From: Dendrobium chrysotoxum | Lineage: Eukaryota; Streptophyta; Magnoliopsida; Asparagales; Orchidaceae | NCBI GenBank assembly: GCA_019925795.1 | Contig: CM034304.1 | Location: 20,662,228-20,726,227, forward strand | DNA length: 64,000 nucleotides | Direction: 5' to 3' | Shown here: in pieces, positions 36,091 to 45,068 of the stretch | Layout of the letters: every line of letters begins with the position of its first letter | Position numbering within the stretch: the stretch's first letter is position 1 | Position numbers and translations under genes: made by a program | The notes under the pieces: model-generated | The model's input: only the letters and a program-made list of their open reading frames with translations | Told to the model about the DNA's origin: nothing | Database searches by the model: none

Positions 36091-37209
36091 TCAAAATTCT
36101 GGATCCTGATCCGGAGGTGGTGGTGGAGGTTGTGGAAATAGTTGGTGGTACTGATTGAGGGATGCAAACTGGTGATCGATGGAGGTGAAGCGCTCCCTAA
36201 ACCATTTCATATCAGTTTCATGTTCCTGATGTTGCTGAGCAATGTGGGAATCCAACTTAGTCTTCAGGCGATCAAGGCGTTGAATAATGTCATCGTGAGG
36301 GTAGTCGGGAGGAGCAAGACCAGGTGGGTGGATTGGTGGTGGTGGAGGGGCATCAGCAGGAGCAGCAGCCTCTTCATCATCAAACTCGGGATCGGCGTGA
36401 GCGGCCCCCCGATGGAACAAGATACGAAAAGAGGCATTCGAGTAGAAGATAGGAAGATGATCTGGAGGTAGCGGATAATGAAGTTGGTACTTGGCATCTA
36501 AGATGTATCCTATAACATGCCCTAAAGCAAGGTTCAGGTTGCAGCGGGCATCGGGATATCGGTAGGTAGACAGGGTATGGATATACTGAAAAACCATTTG
36601 GGCTTCATTGAATTTTGTTCCAGACATGATTAGATATGTGACGACAAAAAGTAGTGGAGTAATGTGGATGCGGTCTCCAGCTTTGGGTATAATGGACGTG
36701 CGAAGGACATGCTAGATAACGCGGGCATTCTGATTCAGGGTTTAGACAAGGGGCAGGTGTTGATTGGAAGGGACACCTCTAAGGGTCATATTGACTGATG
36801 TCCAATCATAATCATGTGAGATCATAGATTGAGGATGAGGGCCGTCAGTGGACAGCCCAATGTGTGCAGCAATGTCGTTGACGGTGATAACGACATGCTG
36901 TTTACAGACATAAGAAGTGAAAGTGGTGTTTTCTAGGTCGATTCTAATATTGGCAAGAAACTCAAAAAGAAGTTCGGAGTGAAAAGGAAAGGCAAGAGTC
37001 AAAAGGAATTGAAGGGTGGTGGATGCGAAAAGGTTCATCACCTCGAAATTTAGAGCGGCTTGATTCAGCATGCGAGATGGAGTGATTTTGGCTTTCTTGA
37101 TTTTAATGTATGCTTTCTCATCTGCAGCGGAGCGAAAGCGATCGTCGAAACGCCGAGAGGAGGAAGAGCTCCCGATGACCATTCGGCCGCGCTTACTGGC
37201 ACCAGACAT
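36091..37209 (-). pseudogene. Additional 3' ORF of the copia element (plant-transposon-protein-like)
   Basis: One frame of about 373 codons starts at ATG 37209 and runs to the stop at 36091. It is interrupted by only two stops, TAA at 36742-36744 and TAG at 36712-36714, in the same frame. The N-terminus is basic and Ser-rich (SKRGRMVIGSSSSSRR). The middle has the layout of the plant transposon protein domain (PF20167-like: FYVN-type strand, then a HVVITVNDIAAHIGLS step, later PKAGDRIHITPLL). The C-terminal part is acidic and Pro-rich, followed by a heptad-like segment (RLDRLKTKLDSHI) and a poly-Pro end. No signal peptide or clear membrane helix is seen. It sits where SIRE-type elements carry their extra ORF. 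Function unknown. Confidence 0.75.
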
Positions 37210-37304
37210 GGTTGAATAAGGGATTTGAGAAAGGAGGAAATTTGGAGTGATTGAGAGTGAGTGAGTTTAGTCAAAGAATCCCTCCTTTTTATAGGATTTG
37301 TGAA

Positions 37305-37760
37305 CTATCATATAGTACGATTAAGTATCGGACAGTACGATAGGCGCAATAATGTTGTCTGGACGACCGTTCAGAAAAGCGAGTCAAATCGTACAGAACG
37401 ATCAGAATCGTACTGGACGAACGTGAGTGTGAGGCGTTCGTCTCGAGGAGTCGTCTGAACGACCTTTGACAAAAATAATCATACTGTACGAACAGGTGTT
37501 CGTACAGTACGATAGGCAATAATGTTCGTATCGGCCGAGTTTAAATTCATCCTAATCCATTTGACACGTGGATAGTACAGTACGATAGGTATTTCATACA
37601 GTATGATGACCAATAATGTGTATCGTACGGTACGAGTGGTGAATCGTACAGTACGATAGGTATAAGACATGAAAGATCTGGACCGTGAATGGGAGATTGG
37701 AGTGATTTGCATATTATCGTACAGTACGATATTGGATCGTACAGTACGATTATCGGAGAA
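37305..37760. promoter_or_regulatory. Second CGTAC-motif cluster, upstream of the additional ORF
   Basis: About a dozen copies of the motif found in the LTR occur within 450 bp between the end of pol (37887) and the ATG of the additional ORF (37209). Clear copies include those at about 37500, 37644, 37718 and 37736. Its position, directly upstream of an ORF and matching the U3 array, suggests a promoter or enhancer, but this is inference. Confidence 0.6.
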
Positions 37761-37886
37761 ATTCAAGGGTTATGAGCAGCATGGTAAGAGGATCAGGAAA
37801 CCATTTTTTTTTCTTATTATATTATATTTTCATTATTTTTTGTTTTTGAACAGACTAATCATAACAAACACAATTTTTTTTTTATT

Positions 37887-39427
37887 TTAGGCTTGAATGT
37901 CTATGACACCTAATTTTGTTCTTAAAGTGTTAAATGTGTCATAATCTAATGGTTTTGTGAAAATGTCAGCCAATTGATCTTCAGTAGCAACGTGGTGCAG
38001 TTCAATATCTCCTTTGGCTACGTGATCTCTAATGAAATGATGTCTAATGTCTATATATTTTGTTCGTGAATGTTAAATTGGATTTTTGGATATGCAAATA
38101 GCACTAGTGTTGTCACACATGATTGGAATGGTTCATACAGGTAGTCCTAGATCTAATAGTTATTGTTTTAACCATAAGACTTGTGCAACACAGCTACCTA
38201 CCGCTATATATTCTGCTTCAGCTGTTGATAGGGCTACAGAATTCTATTTTTTACTGGACCATGAAACTAACGAATGTCCAATGAATTGATAAGTACCAGA
38301 AGTGCTTTTTCTATCTACCCTACATCCTGCAAAGTCTGAATCTGAGTACCCTAAGATTTCAAAAGTAGTGATGTGTCTAGGATACCAAATTCCTAAGTTC
38401 GGGGTGCCTAGTAGATATCTAAGAATTCTTTTGACAGCAGTCATGTGAGATTCTTTCGGGTCAGCTTGAAAGCGGGCACAGAGACACACACTAAACATTA
38501 TGTCTGGTCTACTGGCAGTCAGGTAGAGAAGCGATCCAATTATTCCCCTATACCTCTTTTGATCTATAGACTTCCCACTGGGATCTTTATCCAATTGAAT
38601 GTTAGAGCTCATGGGTGTATTCATAGCCTTAGCATTATCCATTTCATATTTTTTCAAAATACCATTGATGTACTTAGATTGGCTAAGGAATGTTCCACCT
38701 TCTGTTTGTTTTACACTAAATCCAAGGAAGTAACTAAGTTCTCCCATCATACTCATTTCAAACTCATCACTCATTATTTTTGAAAATTCATTACATAAGC
38801 TTTTCTCTGTCGATCCGAATAAGATGTCATCTACATAAATCTGAACAATGAGTACCTCAACTCCTACCTTCTTCAAGAATAAGGTGGTGTCCACACAACC
38901 CTTAACAAAGCCTCTATCCAGTAGGAACATACTAAGTCTTTCATACCAGGCTCTAGGTGCTTGTTTTAACCCGTATAGTGCCTTTTTAAGTTTGAACACG
39001 TGGTTTGGAAAAATTGTGAGTTTTCAAACCCCGGAGGTTGCTCCACATAAACATCTTCCTTGATTATCCCGTTCAGGAAAGTACTCTTAACATCCATTTG
39101 ATACAGCTTAAAATCCCTAAAACAAGCAAAGGCTAACAGTACCCTTATGGCTTCTAGTCTAGCTACCGGAGCAAAGGTTTCTTCAAAATCTATTCCTTTA
39201 ATTTGGTTATACCCCTTTGCTACTAACCTAGCCTTGTTTCTTACTACTATTCCAGAGTCATTCATCTTATTTTTAAAGACCCATTTAGTTCCAACCACAC
39301 TTTGTTCTTTAGGTCTTTTGACTAATTCCCATACATCATTCCTAACGAATTGGTTCAACTCTTCTTGCATTGCTAGGATCCAAAATTCATCTCCTAATGC
39401 TTGATCTATACTCATGGGTTCAATCAT
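37887..39427 (-). pseudogene. Copia reverse transcriptase and RNase H
   Basis: The RT begins around TKWVFKNKM and RNKARLVAKGYNQ, has the first catalytic Asp in YQMDVKSTFLNG and the YVDD box in VQIYVDDILFGST. The frame shifts between 38999 and 38966, at the KLKKALYGLKQ step. RNase H follows with YSDSDFAGCRVDRKSTSG, then AEAEYIAVGSC and the final HHFIRDHV region, ending with TAA at 37887-37889. Three in-frame stops (38244-38246, 38160-38162, 38073-38075) replace what are normally Gln codons (KKQNSVALS, WLKQQ, PIQHS). RT and RNase H convert element RNA to DNA. Confidence 0.93.
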
Positions 39428-39535
39428 AGATATGAATGCAGAATGACTAACCTCTTTCCTAAGTCCATGCCTAGTTTTTACCCCATCTGATGGGTCTCCT
39501 AAGATCAGCTCTCTAGGATGACTAGAAGAAAATTT

Positions 39536-40562
39536 CTAACCTTTAGGCAGATGTTCCTGAGGTTCCGCTCTAGTCTCTATGGTAATGGTTTCTACTCCCC
39601 TTATAACCTCAACTTCTTCTTCTTCATGATTAGATTCAGAGGTCTTATTGGATTCATCAAATACCACATGGGTGGACTCTTCTACTACTAGGGTTCTCTT
39701 ATTGAATATTCTATAGGCTTTACCTACATATGAGTAGCCTAGGAAAACCCCTTCATCAGATTTAGGATCGAACTTTCCTAAGGGTGACTTGCCATTGATT
39801 AGGATGTAGCATTTGCAACCGAAAACGTGTAAGTGTGAAAGATTGGGTGTCCTACCCTTAAGCAACTCATAGGGTGTCTTATTAAGTTTAGATCTAACAT
39901 TTACCCTATTTAACACATAGCACGCGGTATTCACTGCTTCTGCCCAAAAATATATAGGAAGAGTGTATTCAACTAACATAGCCCTAGCAGCTTCAACTAA
40001 AGTTCTATTCTTCCTTTCTGCTATTCCATTTTGCTGAGGAGTTCTAGGAGCAGAGAAATTATGTTCTATTCCAACATCTTTACAAAATGATTCAAATTTA
40101 TCATTCTCAAACTCCCCACCGTGATCACTATGAATTGTTGAAATTACACATCCTAATTTCCTTTGAATCCAAGTGGAGAAAATTCTAAACTCTTCAAATG
40201 ACTCACTCTTATGAGCTAGGAATTTCACCCAAGTAAACCTAGAGTAGTCATCCACTATTATAAACCCATACAACTTCCCTCCTAGGCTGGCTATACTAAC
40301 AGGTCCATGTGGAGAGTTTCTAGTGGCCTAGTGGTGTTGATATTCTTGATTGCATGAAATAAAGATTTAACTTTTTTCCTAATTGGCAAGAATCACAAAG
40401 ATGATCCTTAGTAAAGTCTAACTTTGGTATGCCTCTAACTAAGTCTTTCTGGGTGATGTTCCTAAGTCTTTTCATACTAGCATGGCATAGTCTCCTATGC
40501 CATAACCAAGAGTCATCCGCTATTATTTTCAGACATAAAGAGTTTGAAGTTTCAATGCAGTT
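39536..40562 (-). pseudogene. Copia integrase
   Basis: The upstream zinc-finger and GAG-pre-integrase segment (WLWHRRLCHASMKRL, CDSCQLGK) lies at about 40500-40370. A frameshift at about 40310, where the first catalytic Asp (normally in HMDLFGP) has been lost in a small deletion, separates it from the core. 40273-39536 then reads YGFIIVDDYSRFTWV, IHSDHGGEFEN (second catalytic Asp) and NGIAERKNRTL (catalytic Glu). The frame continues in register into the RT after a stop at 39536. Integrase inserts the cDNA, and the 5-bp duplication is its footprint. Confidence 0.92.
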
Positions 40563-40892
40563 TCAATCTAACATGTAAACATTCTTTATGCGTTTTCCTT
40601 CTAACACAAGTGAATCATTTAAGCTAATCATGCATTTATTAGACAAAAATTTTATGTCAAAGTCCTTGTCACATAGTTGACTTATACTTAAAAGATTATG
40701 CTTTAAACCATCAACTAAAAGTACGTTCTCAATAATCAAATTCTTAGTGTTTCCAATGATACCTGTGCACACCACTTTCCTGGTAGTGTTGTCTCCCAAA
40801 GTTACCTTGTCTCCTGACCTGGCCTCCAGTGTCACGAACTGCTTCATGTCTCCAGTCATATGTCTCGAGCAGCCACTGTCCAGGTACCACAT
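40563..40892 (-). pseudogene. Copia aspartic protease
   Basis: The frame opens MWYLDSGCSRHMTGD, with the DSG active site of copia proteases intact, and continues to SISQLCDKDFDIKF and CMISL. Two in-frame stops (TGA at 40935-40937 and a TAG just after) separate it from the upstream gag frame in the same register. The protease would cut the Gag-Pol polyprotein. Confidence 0.9.
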
Positions 40893-40934
40893 GCTCTCAC
40901 TAGGTCTTTTATGAGAGCATCCCTATAATGTCAA

Positions 40935-41495
40935 TCACGGATTAGCTTTGGGAACCCAAGTGAGTTTGGGTTCCTCCCTATACTTATATGAATGAAATGT
41001 ATGCATGTTATGCTGTGATGAATGCGATTTAGGTCTCCACACTAGATGTGTCCTATAGTGAATTGTGCACGTGCGGGCTATGTGACCTAGTATGCCACAA
41101 GAATAATATCTAACACCGGGAAATGGGTTCACTAGTCTACGAGGGTGGTAGTGCCTATTCCTGGGTTTGGATGATGCATGCCGTGCTGGTTTCGAATGGG
41201 ATGATTCACATGGTGGAGGCTGAAAAAACTCAGCAAACGTGGGAGGTTTTTTATTATTTTCGAATGCATAAAGTTTTTCATTTAAAAATTTGTTCTCTTG
41301 GTTAAGACTTGCATATTCAAATCTCAATGTATGCTCACTACTACTAAGTTCCCCTGCTAGTTCTTCTAGTTCCTTAAATGCATTCTCTAATTCAACATGT
41401 GATGATTTCAAGGTATCGTGTGCAGTGGTTAACTCAATATGCTTCTTATTTAATGCATCATATTCATCAAGCAAAGACATATGATCTTTATCCAA
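40935..41495 (-). pseudogene. Copia gag-pol linker: coiled coil and second zinc knuckle
   Basis: The segment starts with a Glu/Leu/Lys-rich heptad-like stretch (LDEYDALNKKHIELTTAHD) and then has a damaged zinc knuckle, YYSCGILGHIARTC, whose first Cys is Tyr. It is in the same frame as gag, separated only by TAG 41547-41549. The coiled region runs through that stop, so stop and continuation were once one protein. Confidence 0.8.
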
Positions 41496-41546
41496 GTCAA
41501 AAAAATTCTTTACTACACTAGCATGCTCCTTTTGTAAAGTACTAAA

Positions 41547-42752
41547 CTAAGTATTAAGACTAACATGCTTTTTCTTTAACTTTCTATACGAGTCATGGAT
41601 TTTTTCAGAAATAATAAGCAGTTCATCATAAGACAGTTTACATACCTCATCTTGATCTGATTGATCAAGATTATCATTAGTCATAAGACACATATTCGTT
41701 ACCTCCTCCTCTGCTTCTTCTTCTGATGATTCTGAGGCAGAGTTGGCCCAAAATGCTTTTTGTGTCTTAAATTTGCCCTTCTTGAACTTTGATCTTTCCT
41801 CACCCTTTTCCTTGGTTTGATGAGTCTTGATGTTGGGGCAATCAGCTCGGAGATGACCGGGTTTCCTGCACTCAAAGCAAATTGTGTCAGATGCAACTTT
41901 AGTATGCTTTAAGCTTTTACCTTTGTTCCAATTACTTTGATGACGGCGCTGCTTTCTTTTCAAAAAAATTTTGAGCTGACGAGTCATCAAGGTGATGTCG
42001 TCATCTTCCTCCGCTGCTGAGCTGTCACTTTCAGAATTGTTTGCTTTTAAAGCCACCGTTCGCTCCTTCTTCTTTTCACCTGCATCACTTTGTCGTTGAC
42101 TCACTCCTTGCTCGTAGGCAATGAGTGACCCAAGTAAATTATCAATAGAATAAACGTTCAGGTCTTTTGACTCAGTTATTGCAGTGATTTTAGCATCATA
42201 TGAGCTAGGCAAACATCGCAGTATTTTGTTTACTTTTTTCGAGTTAGACAACTCTCTCCCTAAAGCATACAGAGATTTTACAATCTGGGTGAATCGAGTG
42301 TACATGTCAGATATAGTTTCACTAGGTTTTATGTGGAATAGTTCATAATCATGTAGCAGTATGTTCAACCAAGATTGTTTGACCTCACTAGTTCCTTCGT
42401 ACGTGATACACAGTTTGTCCCAAATTTGCTTACCAGTAGTACAAGTTGATACTCGTATATAGTCTTCTAATTTCAATGCACAAAAGAAATAATTTAGACA
42501 TTTAGCATTTAGCTGTGTAAGTTCTCTATCCTTAATGCTCCATTCATTAAATGATAGTTCAGTTTTAATTCCATTCAATATACGAAATGGTGCAGAATAA
42601 CCTTCTTGGACTAACATCCACATGCGATAGTCTAGAGACTGTAAAAATGTAGACATGCGTATTTTCCAGAAATCAAACGGTATATTATCAAATAAAGGTG
42701 GACGAGTTATAGAATAACCCTCCGCAGTGTTATGGTTACCAAATTGAGCCAT
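41547..42752 (-). CDS. Copia Gag
   Basis: A 401-residue open frame starts at ATG 42752, about 45 bases after the PBS. Residues about 60-190 have the copia Gag (UBN2-like) fold wording: IKDRELTQLNAKCLNYFFCA, QIWDKLCITYEGTSEVKQS, LRCLPSSYDAKITAI. A Lys/Arg and Ser/Asp-rich segment follows, then the zinc knuckle CFECRKPGHLRADC at about 292-305, and an acidic, coiled C-terminus. Gag forms the particle and binds the element RNA. The frame ends at an in-frame TAG (41547-41549). Since the linker continues in register, this is either a premature stop or a suppressible gag stop; a mutated Gln is the simpler reading. Confidence 0.9.
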   Translation of the reverse strand: MAQFGNHNTAEGYSITRPPLFDNIPFDFWKIRMSTFLQSLDYRMWMLVQEGYSAPFRILNGIKTELSFNEWSIKDRELTQLNAKCLNYFFCALKLEDYIRVSTCTTGKQIWDKLCITYEGTSEVKQSWLNILLHDYELFHIKPSETISDMYTRFTQIVKSLYALGRELSNSKKVNKILRCLPSSYDAKITAITESKDLNVYSIDNLLGSLIAYEQGVSQRQSDAGEKKKERTVALKANNSESDSSAAEEDDDITLMTRQLKIFLKRKQRRHQSNWNKGKSLKHTKVASDTICFECRKPGHLRADCPNIKTHQTKEKGEERSKFKKGKFKTQKAFWANSASESSEEEAEEEVTNMCLMTNDNLDQSDQDEVCKLSYDELLIISEKIHDSYRKLKKKHVSLNT

Positions 42753-42797
42753 GGATCCTACGTTTCTAGGTTTTCTAAAACACTATTTTGAAACCCC

Positions 42798-42809
42798 GCT
42801 CTGATACCA
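42798..42809 (-). other. Primer binding site (initiator-Met tRNA)
   Basis: On the minus strand this reads TGGTATCAGAGC, a perfect match to the complement of the 3' end of plant initiator-Met tRNA, two bases inside the 5' LTR end at 42812. Confidence 0.95.
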
Positions 42810-42811
42810 CT

Positions 42812-44782
42812 TGAAAGTACGAGATGCGCCAAGAGGGGGGGTTAATTGGTATTTTAAAAATTCAACCCTAAACAAGAGTTCTATTTTTTTTATTTTTAAA
42901 GGATAACTTAACGAATAACGTGCGGAAGCAAGTACAACGATCACAACAACGATATTGGTAATTCAATTTTAACTTTCACAATACAAGATTCAAATTATAA
43001 TTTTTCACCAAGCAATTTAACGTACTAACGAAGAGCATGAAAAGTAAAGTACGGTAAAATGGAAAAAACACACCAGAGATTTTTATAGTGGTTCGGTCAC
43101 TTGACCTACGTCCACTCCCCGGAGTCCACTACTCCAGGATTTGCACTAGTAAAAGTTGACTCTCCTTTTACTCCCACAACAAGGCGGAGAAGCCTTCATA
43201 ATACTCACTTTCACCTCCCTCGGTGCGGCGGAATACCAAACGCTATGTCACCCTCCTGGTGATGGCAGCGGACCTTCTCCTTTTTCTCCCTCCTGGAGAT
43301 GGCAGAGTACCTTGGCGATGTCAATCTTGAAGTGACTCTTCCCTCGAGAACTTTCCCGAGACTCGCCAAAGCCACAAGAGGAGCAAATCATGCAGCTAGC
43401 TTGGAGCCACCGTGTGATCCCCTCACACTGCTTCTCCCTCACGCTCAAGCTCACCTTCACCTTCCTCTCGTAAGCCCTGGATCTCTCCGAGGAAAAACTT
43501 CTCCTTCACGAATCTCCTTCTTCCCTCAAAGCCTCTCACAGCAAGAGGATAGATCAACAACCCTCTAAAAAAAATTTTAAGTTATTTTTATATCAGGCTT
43601 CAAAAAACCCTAAAAGTTTTAACTTTTGCGTTTCTGTTCGTAAAGTACGATCTATAATCGTACAGTATGATCAGTTCAATTATAGCTCCGTCCAGTATGA
43701 GTACAGACGAACATTTATCAAAGTTTATACATATCATACTGTACGATATGTATATTATACAGGATGATACTGTTGATTCGTACTGTTCGTATAGGATGAT
43801 CTGTGGGATGATCCCTGGGATGAAAGAATTCGTCTCTGCCAGTCGTCCAGCACTCCTTCAGTCGTACAGTATGATTAGTGTGTTTCAGGATATCGTCCTG
43901 TACGATACAAATATCGTCCAGGACGAATAGAACAAAAATTCTTGGTTTCGTCTGGTACGATCGATGGGATGAATAAAATCATCTCTATCGGTCGTCCAGC
44001 ACTCCACTAGTAGTACAGTACGATTAGTTCATTTCAGGATATCATCCTGTACGATATAAATATCGTCCAGGACGAACAGAACAAAAAACCTTGGTTTCGT
44101 CTGGTACGATCGATGGGACGAATGAAATCGTCTCTATCAGTCGTACGGTACGATATATGATCGTACATTACGATCGACTTTTAAATTAGAAACCAACGTT
44201 TATTTCCTAATTAGGGAGATAATTTTGGTAGGTATTCAATTAATCGTACAGTACGATAAGAATCGTACAGTACGATCAGTTCAGGAAATCAAAATTAAGA
44301 ACTTACCAAACTTATTCTGGCGGCTAGGGTTTCTCAATTGTATCGTATCGTACAGTACGATAGGTATCGTACAGTACGATTAGTTTAAAAATTTAATCAT
44401 CTGAAAATTAGCCGTTAGCCTGAGTATTATTAATTAATCGTACAGTACGATATTAAATCGTACAGTACAATATTCTTAAAAAAAATTTTAAATATTTAAA
44501 ATAATTCTCCCCCTGTGTGTGTGCATGGTTGCTCCTTTCACATGCATGCTTCTGTGGCAGACTCAAGAAAAAAAAATAAAGAAATAAAAATTACAGACTT
44601 TTCAACATCCTATTCTACCCGGTTTGAGTCTCCAGTAACCTTGAGCAGTGTGCATCTGACCTGAAATTTTAGTGCTCATATACAAGGATTAAGCCTTTGT
44701 AATCTAAAGGAAGTCTATATGGATTTAGTAAGTATTAGTTGTCACCATCAAAATTAAGTGCTCGGGATCCTGGATTTCAACA
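42812..44782 (-). repeat. 5' LTR of the copia element
   Basis: It starts TGTTGAAATCC at 44782 on the minus strand and ends CTCGTACTTTCA at 42812. It is the same length as the other LTR. The motif array of U3 lies at about 43635-44475. The element promoter is expected in this LTR, but I did not find a convincing TATA box and start. Confidence 0.97.
43635..44475. repeat. Array of near-palindromic CGTAC motifs in U3 (5' LTR)
   Basis: The order of copies is the same as in the 3' LTR. Clear ones are at about 44242, 44261, 44347, 44365, 44438 and 44457. Corresponding copies in the two LTRs often differ by a single transition. Confidence 0.9.
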
Positions 44783-45030
44783 AATTTATTTGGCTTGATA
44801 AGATTAATTTAGGAAGATAATTGTATAGAAGAATATGTATCATATAATACGGTTAATATAATTTTGAATTAATCTAATTCATAAAATAATATTGTATTGA
44901 TAGTTTATTTTAAAGTTAATACTTATCTCACAGTATTAATCATATCAAATAATATAATTAATTCATGATATAAATTTAAAAAAAATTGACTAATATATAT
45001 TGATCTTATCTAATTTTATGGTTCAAGTAT

Positions 45031-45068
45031 ACATCTTACAGTACGATAAGGATCATATAGTACGATTT
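45031..45068. repeat. CGTAC-motif pair outside the copia element
   Basis: CTTACAGTACGATAAGGATC followed by ATATAGTACGAT matches, with a few changes, the pair CGTACAGTACGATAAGAATC...CAGTACGAT found inside the LTR (35210-35240). It is 250 bp outside the target duplication, so it belongs to the flanking DNA. Confidence 0.75.

Larger units (their letters stand above)
33777..44782 (-). mobile_element. Complete Ty1/copia retrotransposon, 11,006 bp
   Basis: The two LTRs are 33777-35747 and 42812-44782, each exactly 1971 bp, bounded by TG and CA. The flanks are AATTT on both sides (33772-33776 and 44783-44787), a clean 5-bp target duplication. A primer binding site for initiator-Met tRNA and a polypurine tract sit at the expected places. 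On the minus strand the internal order is gag, protease, integrase, RT-RNase H, then an additional ORF. Integrase before RT defines Ty1/copia. The long LTRs, large size and additional 3' ORF fit the SIRE/Maximus-type group. Stops and frameshifts make it non-autonomous today. Confidence 0.97.

Noticed and set aside
38445..39404. Plus-strand frames across the copia RT
   Set aside because: They are shadows of the RT on the minus strand, which shows all conserved motifs.
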